Made by a program: the position numbers and the translations under genes | Shown: positions 24,295-32,855 of the stretch, in pieces | How the letters are laid out: each line of letters opens with the position of its first letter | How positions within the stretch are numbered: position 1 is the first letter of the stretch | The notes under the pieces: generated by a model | Database searches by the model: none | What the model was told of the DNA's origin: nothing | Seen by the model: the letters and a program-made list of their open reading frames with translations, nothing else | DNA from: Victivallales bacterium | Lineage (GTDB): Bacteria > Verrucomicrobiota > Lentisphaeria > Victivallales > SZUA-371 | Length of the DNA stretch: 52,138 nt | Assembly: GCA_016936495.1 (NCBI GenBank) | Contig: JAFGXT010000241.1 | Location: 1 to 52,138, forward strand | Direction of reading: 5' to 3'

Positions 24295-24366
24295 AAGCCG
24301 TTTCGCCGCGTCGCGAACAACCTTGAGCGGCATAAAAACTTAATATAAATATATATGGAGCAGAAA

Positions 24367-25806
24367 ATGGATAATAACAGCTATCAGAATCCGTTGACCG
24401 GAAGATACGCCAGTAAAGAAATGAGCTATAACTGGTCGCCGCAGAAAAAACATTCGACCTGGAGAAAACTTTGGCTGGCTCTGGCTTCCGCGGAACAGGA
24501 ACTCGGGTTGGATATAAATACCGCACAGCTTGAGCAGATGAAAGCGCATCTCGAAGATATCGATTTTGACGCCGCCGCTAAATACGAAAAGGATTTACGT
24601 CATGACGTCATGAGTCACATTCACGCTTTCGGCGATCTGTGCCCCGAAGCCATGCCCATCATTCATCTCGGCGCCACCAGTTGTTATGTTACCGACAATA
24701 CCGAACTTATTCAACTCCGTGACGGCTTGAAGATCATCAAAGCCAAACTGGCGGGATTTATTAAAGTCCTCGCTACGGCGGTGGACAAGTATAAAGACAT
24801 GCCTACGCTTGGATTTACACATTATCAGCCCGCGCAGCTTACGACCGTCGGAAAACGTTTTTCTCTGCATTTGCAGGATTTTGTTTTTGATCTGGAACGC
24901 TTGATGTTCGAACTGGAAAAGCTGCCGTTCAGAAGCGTCAAGGGTACGACCGGTACTCAGGCGAGCTTCCTGCAACTGTTCAACGGCGATCATGACAAAG
25001 TTAAAAAACTGGAGCGGCGTGTGGCGGAGATGATGGGGTTTGAAAATATCGTCGCGGTAAGCGGTCAGACTTATACCCGTAAGGTGGATTTCTTTGTGAT
25101 GAGCGTGCTTTCCGGTATTGCCCAGTCGGCATATAAGTTCTGCGGGGATGTGCGTTTGCTTGCCAATCTCAAGGAAATTGAAGAACCTTTCGGCAAAAAT
25201 CAGGTCGGTTCCAGCGCTATGGCTTATAAGCGCAACCCGATGCGCAGTGAGCGAGTGTGTTCTCTGGCGCGTTATGTTATGTCTCTGCCCGCCAATGCCG
25301 CCAATACTCATGCCAATCAGTGGTTTGAGCGTACTCTTGACGACTCTGCCAACCGCCGGCTTACACTGCCGGAATCTTTTCTCGCCACCGACGTTATTTT
25401 GTCATTGCTGGTAAATATTGTCGACGGCATTCAAGTCTGGCCGAATGTCATAGCAAAACATGTCGCCGCCGAATTACCTTTTATGGCTACGGAAAACATC
25501 ATGATGGCGGCTGTCGCCGAGGGCGGAAACCGTCAGGATCTGCACGAAGCCATACGTCAGCATTCCATGGATGCGGGCAGAAAAGTCAAAGAAGACGGCG
25601 GCGACAACGATCTGTTGGAACGCCTCAAGGCTGACCCATTGTTCGCTTCCGTAAAAGAGCGTATCGATGATCTGGTCGATCCTGTCGCCTTTGTCGGGCG
25701 CGCTCCGCAGCAGGCGGCGGATTTCCTTAGCGATGTGGTGTATCCATTGCTTGACAGTGTAAAAGATGACTTGGCGGAACTTAAGTTGGACGAAGTAAGC
25801 GTCTGA
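24367..25806 (+). CDS. purB: Adenylosuccinate lyase
   Basis: A 479-aa fumarase/aspartase-superfamily enzyme acting twice in purine synthesis: SAICAR to AICAR, and adenylosuccinate to AMP. The superfamily signature GSSAMAYKRNPMRSE is complete, including the mobile-loop Ser pair. The upstream regions DVMSHIHAFG and HLGATSCYVTDN and the central TLGFTHYQPAQLTT-VGKR segment with catalytic His are present. An in-frame ATG at 24355 exists, but it forms part of ATGGAG, which is a good ribosome site 6 nt before the ATG at 24367. It appears monocistronic. Confidence 0.97.
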   Translation: MDNNSYQNPLTGRYASKEMSYNWSPQKKHSTWRKLWLALASAEQELGLDINTAQLEQMKAHLEDIDFDAAAKYEKDLRHDVMSHIHAFGDLCPEAMPIIHLGATSCYVTDNTELIQLRDGLKIIKAKLAGFIKVLATAVDKYKDMPTLGFTHYQPAQLTTVGKRFSLHLQDFVFDLERLMFELEKLPFRSVKGTTGTQASFLQLFNGDHDKVKKLERRVAEMMGFENIVAVSGQTYTRKVDFFVMSVLSGIAQSAYKFCGDVRLLANLKEIEEPFGKNQVGSSAMAYKRNPMRSERVCSLARYVMSLPANAANTHANQWFERTLDDSANRRLTLPESFLATDVILSLLVNIVDGIQVWPNVIAKHVAAELPFMATENIMMAAVAEGGNRQDLHEAIRQHSMDAGRKVKEDGGDNDLLERLKADPLFASVKERIDDLVDPVAFVGRAPQQAADFLSDVVYPLLDSVKDDLAELKLDEVSV

Positions 25807-25875
25807 TATATCCGGTGTTTTTCTGGATTTTCCGCTTTTTAGCATTTTTTATGCCTGATTGACCGTGCATGGATG

Positions 25876-25903
25876 TTGCAAACTTGAGCGCAGGTGTTAT
25901 CTT
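25876..25903 (+). promoter_or_regulatory. Possible promoter of rpoN-fliW-csrA
   Basis: -35 TTGCAA (25876-25881), a 16-bp spacer, and -10 TATCTT (25898-25903), about 40 bp before the rpoN ATG. Confidence 0.4.
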
Positions 25904-25943
25904 TTAGAAATACAGACACAAAAATTAGAATAAGCAGTAAATT

Positions 25944-27338
25944 ATGGACCTCAGTCAGAAACAGAACATAGTTCAGACCATGCGTCAGGAACAGACGATG
26001 ACGCATCAGCAGATTCAAGCTCTTGAACTGCTGTTTTTGCCTGCCCTCGAACTGGAAGCCGCCATTAACGCCGAAATAGAAAAAAATCCCGTTCTGGAAA
26101 TTGAAAAAAATGATGACATAGCGGATAAAAATGAATCTGACGGCGATGAATGGCTGGATAAGGTGCTTCAACTTGAAGATGATAAGCGCTATATCCGTTC
26201 GGGTTCGCACAGCAATTACTCCGAAGACGCCGAAGAAAAGCGTCAGCATTACCTTGATTCAATCACCGCGGAACAGTCTTTTCAGGATTTTCTGCTGGAG
26301 CAATTGAATTTTCTTGAACTGGAAGACCCGCAGCGCGAAGCCTGTGAAGCGGTTGTCTCCGGGCTTGATGACGACGGGTACCTTACCAGTCATCCGGCTG
26401 ATTTGGCGATGGCGACCGGACAATCTCTGGACTTGATCAACGCGGCGGTGAAGATCGTGCAGCAGCTCGACCCGGCCGGAGTGGCGGCGCCGGATCTGCG
26501 CGGACGTCTTCTGCTTCAGCTTGAACGGCAGAACCGTAAAGGTCAGCCCGTTTATGTGGCGGTAGATAAATATCTTGACGAGATCGCCGCCAATCATCTG
26601 CCTCAGGTGGCGAAGAGCATGAGAATATCCATTGATGAACTCAAGGATATTATTCTGGAAATACAAAACCTCAATCCGCGTTTGACCAATGAGGCGGTAA
26701 GCCCGCACGAATACATTAAAGAGGAAGTGGTGGTGGACGAGGATGAGAACGGGGAGCTGCATGTGAAGATGAGCAATGAGCATCTTCCCAATCTGTTTAT
26801 CAGCAAGAATTACCGAGACCTGCTCAATGACCCTAACACCACCAAGGAAACCCGCGATTATATCAAAGAAAAACTCCATGCCGGAGTTTTCCTCATCAAC
26901 AGTATAATTCAGCGTCAGACCACCATTAGAAAGATCGTCAACGCGCTGGTCGAGTATCAACAGGAATATTTCACTCAGGGACGGGATAATCTTAAGCCTT
27001 TGACTATGGCTCAGATAGCGGAAAAAGTCGGTATCCATGAGACCACCGTAAGCCGCGCGGTATCGGGTAAATATCTTCGTTGCAAATATGGACTGGTTCC
27101 AATCAGGAATTTCTTCACTTCCGGCTATCAGACCGACGACGGACAAAGTGTGTCTAAAAACGTGGTAATGGACGTAATCAAGGAGCTTATAGACGGCGAA
27201 GACCAATATAAACCTTTATCTGACAGCACAATAGTTGAAGTTTTAAAGGAAAAAGGTTATAATGTAGCAAGAAGGACGGTTGCAAAATACCGTGATCAGA
27301 TGAATATTTTACCATCGAATCTTAGAAGACAGTATTAA
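25944..27338 (+). CDS. rpoN: RNA polymerase sigma-54 factor
   Basis: A 464-aa RpoN that directs RNA polymerase to -24/-12 promoters and needs AAA+ enhancer-binding activators. Region I is Gln/Leu-rich (RQEQTMTHQQIQALELL), region II is acidic, a core-binding region follows, and the C-terminal RpoN box is ARRTVAKYRD. The protein ends LPSNLRRQY as usual. The ribosome site is weak. It heads a tight run with fliW (13 bp) and csrA (21 bp). No bacterial enhancer-binding protein is in the window. Confidence 0.97.
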   Translation: MDLSQKQNIVQTMRQEQTMTHQQIQALELLFLPALELEAAINAEIEKNPVLEIEKNDDIADKNESDGDEWLDKVLQLEDDKRYIRSGSHSNYSEDAEEKRQHYLDSITAEQSFQDFLLEQLNFLELEDPQREACEAVVSGLDDDGYLTSHPADLAMATGQSLDLINAAVKIVQQLDPAGVAAPDLRGRLLLQLERQNRKGQPVYVAVDKYLDEIAANHLPQVAKSMRISIDELKDIILEIQNLNPRLTNEAVSPHEYIKEEVVVDEDENGELHVKMSNEHLPNLFISKNYRDLLNDPNTTKETRDYIKEKLHAGVFLINSIIQRQTTIRKIVNALVEYQQEYFTQGRDNLKPLTMAQIAEKVGIHETTVSRAVSGKYLRCKYGLVPIRNFFTSGYQTDDGQSVSKNVVMDVIKELIDGEDQYKPLSDSTIVEVLKEKGYNVARRTVAKYRDQMNILPSNLRRQY

Positions 27339-27351
27339 ATATAGAGGGATT

Positions 27352-27837
27352 ATGGCGAATAAAGTACAAGATTTTAAGGAGTTGATAAGTCAACCCTATC
27401 CCCGGAAAATCGCCAACAAGCTCGATGAGTCTGTTGTATTTAACTTTTCCAAAGGGATTCCAGCCTTTGAAGATGCGAAAAGATTTGTTCTGCATGTAAG
27501 CGACAAGATCAAGCCTTTTCTTTATCTGAAATCACTGGACTTGCAGGGATTGGGCTTTATCTGCATTGATCCGTTTCTGGTGAAAAAGGATTATTGCATC
27601 GACATACCCGCCAAGGATCAGGCTGAACTGGGTCTCGAGGATCCCGGTATGGCTTTTGTTCTAAGTTTGGTTACGGTCGAAAAGAATCCGCGGGAGACAA
27701 CGGCCAATTTGCTGGCGCCGATCATTATAAACATGGATAATCTGGAAGGGAGACAGGTTATTCTCAGTGATGACCGACTGTCCGTAAGATATAATATATG
27801 GAAAGGGCTGGAGAAGTTCAGCGGGCAGAATACTTAA
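27352..27837 (+). CDS. fliW: Flagellar assembly factor FliW (CsrA antagonist)
   Basis: A 161-aa FliW. In known systems FliW binds CsrA and releases it when flagellin takes FliW away, so flagellin translation is coupled to export. Recognisable are the N-terminal FSKGIPAFEDAKRFVLH (start of the FliW fold), PFLYLKSLD, FICIDPF and the C-terminal NLLAPIIINM...GRQVIL region. GAGGG precedes the ATG. Adjacency to csrA fits the pairing, but no flagellar gene lies in the window. Confidence 0.94.
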   Translation: MANKVQDFKELISQPYPRKIANKLDESVVFNFSKGIPAFEDAKRFVLHVSDKIKPFLYLKSLDLQGLGFICIDPFLVKKDYCIDIPAKDQAELGLEDPGMAFVLSLVTVEKNPRETTANLLAPIIINMDNLEGRQVILSDDRLSVRYNIWKGLEKFSGQNT

Positions 27838-27858
27838 GTTTCAAGTGGAGATTGAAAA

Positions 27859-28152
27859 ATGCTTATACTGACAAGGAAGTCAGACGAAAGTATCATCATC
27901 GGGAATAATATCAAGGTGAAGGTACTTAAGGTTCAGGGCAACCAGGTGCATCTGGGTATTGACGCGCCCAGAGATTTTTCGATTTTCCGGGAAGAGATCT
28001 TCGAACAGATCCGGGCGGAAAACGCCAACGCGGTGCAGAATGATATTGAACCGGCAAAACTTGCCGAACTGGAAAACTGCCTGACCGGATTGAAAAATCT
28101 TCTGTTTTCAGAAGACGAAGAGCAGGAACCGGAAACGGGAAAAAAAGATTAA
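27859..28152 (+). CDS. csrA: Carbon storage regulator CsrA with acidic C-terminal extension
   Basis: A 97-aa dimeric RNA-binding translational regulator that binds GGA-containing hairpins. The core MLILTRKSDESIIIG...VKVLKV...VHLGIDAPRDFSIFREEI is complete in the first 52 residues or so, including the RNA-binding Leu4/Arg6-type strand and the C-terminal patch. About 35 further residues, mostly acidic, exceed the usual 60-75 aa length. This tail may influence FliW binding, which is inference. A strong terminator follows at 28222. Confidence 0.96.
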   Translation: MLILTRKSDESIIIGNNIKVKVLKVQGNQVHLGIDAPRDFSIFREEIFEQIRAENANAVQNDIEPAKLAELENCLTGLKNLLFSEDEEQEPETGKKD

Positions 28153-28221
28153 AAAACATATAAAAGCAACTTTTTAACGTGCATTGTTTTTGTGTCGCGT
28201 ATTGAAACAATGAATTTTTAG

Positions 28222-28260
28222 AAAAAGTTGACGGTATGTGCCGTCAACTTTTTGTCTTTT
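28222..28260 (+). terminator. Intrinsic terminator of rpoN-fliW-csrA
   Basis: AAAAAGTTGACGG (28222-28234) and CCGTCAACTTTTT (28241-28253) form a 13-bp perfect stem with a 6-nt loop, then gtctttt. It is the strongest terminator in the window, and the A-run/T-run symmetry could make it work in both directions. Confidence 0.92.
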
Positions 28261-28392
28261 CGCAGAATGCGTTTATGGTATGACTTTGTAATTATGATGT
28301 GATTTAAAAATACGGATCCGCCGCCGCGTTTTGATATATTTTCCGGATGGCGCGCGGTTTCGGCAACGTACCTGTAAGAGAGGGTCGGAAAT

Positions 28393-30234
28393 ATGTGTGG
28401 AATAGTAGGATATGTCGGCGGTAAAAATACCGTAGTTACGCTGCTTGATGGACTCAAAAGGCTCGAATACCGCGGATATGATTCCGCCGGAATCGCGGTT
28501 GTTCGTGATTCCGCTTTGCTTTGTGTCAAGGAAAAAGGCAAAGTGGCGTGCCTGGAAGAGAAAATCACCCGGGAATGGCCTGATTGGATGGAAATGACCG
28601 GATGCACCGGTATTGCTCATACCCGCTGGGCCACCCATGGCGCCCCTACCCATGATAACGCACACCCGCATATGGACGGCAAATCACGCTTCGCGTTAGT
28701 ACATAACGGGATCATCGAAAACTACGCACCACTGAAAAAACGCCTTCAGGAAGCTGGTTGCGTATTCAAATCCGAAACTGACAGCGAAGTGCTGGTGCAC
28801 CTTATCGCGGAATTTTATGACGGCGATATTTTTCAGGCGACCGCGTCGGCTTTGAAAAAAGTGGAAGGCACGTTTGGCGTCGCGGTCATATCTCTGGAAC
28901 AGCCGGATACCATGATCGTCGCCCGTCGCGGCAGCCCCATCGTCATCGGCGTGGGAAAGAATGAAAACATCGTCGCCAGTGATGTCGCCGCCATTGTGGC
29001 TTACACTCAGCGCGTCATTTTTATGGATGACGATGATATTGCTCTGGTTACTAAAGACAGTATCGACATCCGTAACATCGACAATGTACCGGTATCCCGT
29101 GAAGTTTCCAGCATTGACTGGAGCGTAGACGCCGCCGAAAAACAGGGCTATGACCACTTTATGCTCAAGGAGATATTTGAACAGCCTGATGCGGTGGCGA
29201 ACTCTATTCGCGGCAGGCTGGATAAGGCGAACGTTAGCGCCACGCTGTCGGGTATGAACATGAACCCGCGCGAAATGGCGATGATAAACCGTATCGTCAT
29301 CGCCGCCTGCGGTACCAGTATGCACGCCGGTATGACCGGAGATTATTACTTTGAAGACCTCGCCGGCATCTCCACCCAGGTGGAACAAGCCGCCGAATTT
29401 AGATATCGCAACCCGATCATCGAGCCGAACACTTTGATTATTCCTATCAGTCAGTCGGGGGAGACCGCCGATACCCTGGCGGCGGTGCGGGAGGCGACCA
29501 ATAAAGGCGCTACTGTATCCGCCATATGCAACGCGGTCGGTTCGACTATCGCCCGTGAATCCGGACGCGGAGTATATCTCCATGCCGGACCGGAAATAGG
29601 AGTGGCTTCAACCAAGGCTTTTACCTGCCAGGTGACGGTGCTGTTGCTTATGGCGTTAAAGCTGGGGCGCGGCAGGCGTATGTCGCGCGAAGCCGGACAG
29701 CAGATACTTGACGAAGTCGAACAACTTCCGGAACTTATACGGCAGGTACTGAAAACCGCCGATGACGTACGTCGTGTAGCGGAAAAATACGCCGATATGC
29801 AAGATTGTTTCTTTATCGGACGCGGATATTTGTATCCGGTTGCGCTTGAAGGGGCTTTGAAACTCAAAGAAATCAGTTACATCCATGCCGAGGGTTACCA
29901 TGCCGCGGAACTCAAACACGGCCCGATAGCACTGCTCGAAGAACGTGTGCCGATTATCGCTCTGGCTAACGACATTCCCGGCAAGGACAAAATGATCGGT
30001 AACATTCAAGAGTGCAAGGCAAGAAAATCGCCGGTTATCGCCACTGCCACCATTGGAGACACGGACATAGATGGTCATGCCGACGATATTTTGTGGATTC
30101 CGCAATGCTCTAAATTCGTCGCTCCAATAGTTACGGTGGTGGCGTTGCAGCTATTTGCGTATTATGTCGCGGCGAAACGAGGATGCGAGATCGACCAGCC
30201 CCGCAATCTGGCAAAAAGCGTAACCGTAGAATAA
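28393..30234 (+). CDS. glmS: Glutamine-fructose-6-phosphate aminotransferase
   Basis: A 613-aa enzyme making glucosamine-6-phosphate, the entry point to peptidoglycan and lipid A. The N-terminal glutaminase has catalytic Cys2 (MCGIVGY) and HTRWATHG, and two SIS isomerase domains have CGTS and SQSGETADT. The C-terminus ends LAKSVTVE. AGGG lies 9 nt before the ATG. The 130-bp leader does not show the conserved core of a glmS ribozyme that I can recognise. Followed at 24 bp by waaA. Confidence 0.98.
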   Translation: MCGIVGYVGGKNTVVTLLDGLKRLEYRGYDSAGIAVVRDSALLCVKEKGKVACLEEKITREWPDWMEMTGCTGIAHTRWATHGAPTHDNAHPHMDGKSRFALVHNGIIENYAPLKKRLQEAGCVFKSETDSEVLVHLIAEFYDGDIFQATASALKKVEGTFGVAVISLEQPDTMIVARRGSPIVIGVGKNENIVASDVAAIVAYTQRVIFMDDDDIALVTKDSIDIRNIDNVPVSREVSSIDWSVDAAEKQGYDHFMLKEIFEQPDAVANSIRGRLDKANVSATLSGMNMNPREMAMINRIVIAACGTSMHAGMTGDYYFEDLAGISTQVEQAAEFRYRNPIIEPNTLIIPISQSGETADTLAAVREATNKGATVSAICNAVGSTIARESGRGVYLHAGPEIGVASTKAFTCQVTVLLLMALKLGRGRRMSREAGQQILDEVEQLPELIRQVLKTADDVRRVAEKYADMQDCFFIGRGYLYPVALEGALKLKEISYIHAEGYHAAELKHGPIALLEERVPIIALANDIPGKDKMIGNIQECKARKSPVIATATIGDTDIDGHADDILWIPQCSKFVAPIVTVVALQLFAYYVAAKRGCEIDQPRNLAKSVTVE

Positions 30235-30258
30235 ATAAAACTAAATGTGCAGTTGTAA

Positions 30259-31533
30259 ATGATATTTTTTATATATAATTTGTTTTTCCCTGTGGTGTTT
30301 GTTTTTTTCATCCCCGGAATAATTATAAAACAGATCCGGCGTTCCGGCTGGAAAAGCACTTTTGCCGAACGTTTCGCCATATTCGGCAAAGAACGTACAA
30401 AAGAACTTCAGGCATATCGCGGCGCGGTATGGATACACTCCGTCAGCGTGGGCGAAACTCAGATTGCGCTGGACTTGATTAAAAAATGGAAAAGCATCAG
30501 CCCGGATAAAAAGTTCGTATTGTCCACGACGACCACTACCGGACAGCAACTGGCACGCGATAAGATCAACGGCATGGCGGCGGTGATATTCTGTCCCATT
30601 GATTTTTGTCTGTTTGTAAATAAAGTGTTCAAGCTGATCCAGCCGTCCCAGTTGGTGATTCTGGAGACGGAATTGTGGCCGAATATGCTGTATTACGCAC
30701 GAAAACGCTGTAAAAGTGTGATGCTGATCAATGGCAGGATGTCGGATAAATCATCGCGGGGGTATTACCGCTGGCGACTGTTTTTCCGTCCGGTACTGAA
30801 ATGTTTCACCCGCATTTGTGTTCAGTCGGACAACGATATGCGACGGTTTTTGTCGGTCTGCCCGGACGCCGCCGTCAGTGTCAGCGGCAATCTTAAATTT
30901 GATCGCGGTGTCCCGGAGAATTTGCCGGAAATCGATCTGAAGGAATATTTCGGCGCTGGAAAATTCAGTATAATTCTGGCTTCGTGCACTCACGCCGGAG
31001 AAGAAAAACTTGTGGCGGAAACCTTTATGCGATTGCAAAAGGAATTTGCGGACATCCGCCTGGTGATCGTTCCCCGGCATGCCGAACGCGCGCCTGGAAT
31101 AGCCGAAGAATTGAAAGCGCTTGGTCTGAACTTCTGCCGCCGCACTCAGGGTATGGACGGCAAATCGCAAGAAGTGGATTGTCTGCTTGCCGATACTACC
31201 GGCGAAATGTTCGGCTTCATCAATAAAGCCGATATTGTGATAATGGGCAAAAGCATGGCGGGACATAATGAAGGGCATAACCTGATTGAGCCGGCATTGT
31301 TTGCTAAAGCCATTGTTACTGGAAGCGTATTGACCAATTTCCGTTTTGTACTCGATATATTGAAAAATGATAAGGCATTGATATGTGTAAGCTCCGATCC
31401 TGAACTCGAAGAAGCGTTGAGAAAACTGCTGAGCGACCCCGCACTTTGTGAGCAACTCGGCCGTGCGGCGGAACAGGCCATCGCGCGTCATCGCGGAGCT
31501 TTGGAAAAAACTATTAACATACTGGAGGCATAA
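30259..31533 (+). CDS. waaA: 3-deoxy-D-manno-octulosonic acid transferase
   Basis: A 424-aa KDO transferase (GT30) attaching KDO to lipid IVA at the inner membrane. It has an N-terminal membrane anchor (1-20), then [11 protein letters not shown] with the catalytic Glu, [15 protein letters not shown] and the C-terminal [10 protein letters not shown] donor-binding motif. It shows that the organism makes KDO-containing lipopolysaccharide. The ribosome site is weak, and coupling to glmS 24 bp upstream is likely. Confidence 0.95.
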   Translation: MIFFIYNLFFPVVFVFFIPGIIIKQIRRSGWKSTFAERFAIFGKERTKELQAYRGAVWIHSVSVGETQIALDLIKKWKSISPDKKFVLSTTTTTGQQLARDKINGMAAVIFCPIDFCLFVNKVFKLIQPSQLVILETELWPNMLYYARKRCKSVMLINGRMSDKSSRGYYRWRLFFRPVLKCFTRICVQSDNDMRRFLSVCPDAAVSVSGNLKFDRGVPENLPEIDLKEYFGAGKFSIILASCTHAGEEKLVAETFMRLQKEFADIRLVIVPRHAERAPGIAEELKALGLNFCRRTQGMDGKSQEVDCLLADTTGEMFGFINKADIVIMGKSMAGHNEGHNLIEPALFAKAIVTGSVLTNFRFVLDILKNDKALICVSSDPELEEALRKLLSDPALCEQLGRAAEQAIARHRGALEKTINILEA

Positions 31534-31534
31534 A

Positions 31535-32839
31535 ATGAGTGCTAATACTCAAATGTCCCACGCCCGCAAGGGCGTGATCACCCCGCAGATCAAGGCGGTC
31601 GCCGTAAAGGAACGGCGCGACCCTGAATCAATACGCGCGGAAGTCGCCGCGGGAACCATCGTTATCCCCGCTAATATCAACCACGCTTGCCTTGAACCCA
31701 TTGGCATCGGGCGTTCACTCTATACCAAGATCAACGCCAATATTGGTAATTCCGCGCTGTCAAGCTGCCCCAATCAGGAACTGAATAAACTCAGAACCGC
31801 AGTCAAATACGGCGCCGATACGGTTATGGATCTAAGCACCGGCGGCAATATCAAAGTCATTCGCAATACCATTATCGGCAACAGCCCGGTTCCTATCGGC
31901 ACCGTACCGGTATATGAAGCCCTCAGCCGGATAGAATCTTCCGAGCAACTCAGCGATGAACTCATCCTGGACGTTATTCAGGAACAGGCGGAACAGGGCG
32001 TGGATTATATGACTATCCATTCCGGTTTGCTGCTGGCTCATGTGCCGATGGCTAAAAAACGTCTGCTTAGAATCGTCAGCCGCGGCGGCTCAATTATCGC
32101 AAAATGGATGCAGACTCATCAGCGCGAAAATCTGTTTTACACTAATTTTGACAAGATTCTGGAAATATGCCGCAAGTATGACGTAACTCTTTCTCTGGGT
32201 GATGGTATGCGTCCCGGTTGCCTTGCCGACGCCAGTGATGACGCTCAGTTTGCGGAACTGGAAGTGCTCGGTGAACTCGTGGCACGCTGCCGCGAAGCGG
32301 AAGTTCAGGCTATGGTCGAAGGTCCCGGTCATATCCCCTTTGACGAAATAGCCATGAATATGCATAAAGAACGTGAGCTCTGTCAGGACGCGCCGTTCTA
32401 TATCCTCGGCCCGGTCGTTACCGATTGCGCTCCCGGATACGATCATATCACCAGCGCCATCGGTGCCACTATGGGAGCTTTCAGTGGTGCGGCGATGCTT
32501 TGCTATGTTACCCCCAAAGAGCACCTTGGACTGCCTAACGCTAAAGACGTACGCGATGGTGTGATCGCTTATAAAATAGCCGCCCACGCCGCCGACATCG
32601 CGCTCAAAAAGCCTGGCGCCCGCGAACGCGATGACCAGATAAGCCGTGCACGCATGGAATTTGACTGGGAAAAACAGTTTGAGCTCGCTCTTGATCCGGA
32701 TAAAGCCCGCGAACTGCGCGAGGAAGCTTTATCGGAACAGACTCAGGAAGAGAAAAAGGAAAAACACAAAGGCGACAGTAAGTTCTGTACCATGTGCGGT
32801 CCCGATTTCTGCTCCATGAGAATCAGCGGTTCCTTGTAA
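31535..32839 (+). CDS. thiC: Phosphomethylpyrimidine synthase
   Basis: A 434-aa radical SAM enzyme converting AIR to HMP-P for thiamine. The terminal 4Fe-4S motif CTMCGPDFC (C418, C421, C426; CxxCxxxxC) is present, as are [32 protein letters not shown] and [10 protein letters not shown]. It lacks the long N-terminal domain of plant or proteobacterial ThiC, as is common in anaerobes. The frame opens at 31448, but GGAGG 6 nt before 31535 sets the start, 1 nt after the waaA stop. No room exists for a TPP riboswitch between waaA and thiC. Confidence 0.97.
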   Translation: MSANTQMSHARKGVITPQIKAVAVKERRDPESIRAEVAAGTIVIPANINHACLEPIGIGRSLYTKINANIGNSALSSCPNQELNKLRTAVKYGADTVMDLSTGGNIKVIRNTIIGNSPVPIGTVPVYEALSRIESSEQLSDELILDVIQEQAEQGVDYMTIHSGLLLAHVPMAKKRLLRIVSRGGSIIAKWMQTHQRENLFYTNFDKILEICRKYDVTLSLGDGMRPGCLADASDDAQFAELEVLGELVARCREAEVQAMVEGPGHIPFDEIAMNMHKERELCQDAPFYILGPVVTDCAPGYDHITSAIGATMGAFSGAAMLCYVTPKEHLGLPNAKDVRDGVIAYKIAAHAADIALKKPGARERDDQISRARMEFDWEKQFELALDPDKARELREEALSEQTQEEKKEKHKGDSKFCTMCGPDFCSMRISGSL

Positions 32840-32855
32840 AAAAATACGGGGCTTT

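Noticed and set aside
26259-27206. A 315-codon minus-strand open frame
   Set aside because: Antisense to rpoN, whose domains and RpoN box are intact.
28262-28392. glmS ribozyme before glmS
   Set aside because: The conserved ribozyme core was not recognisable in the 130-bp leader; would need a covariance search.
28696-29583. A 295-codon minus-strand open frame
   Set aside because: Antisense to glmS, which has all catalytic motifs.
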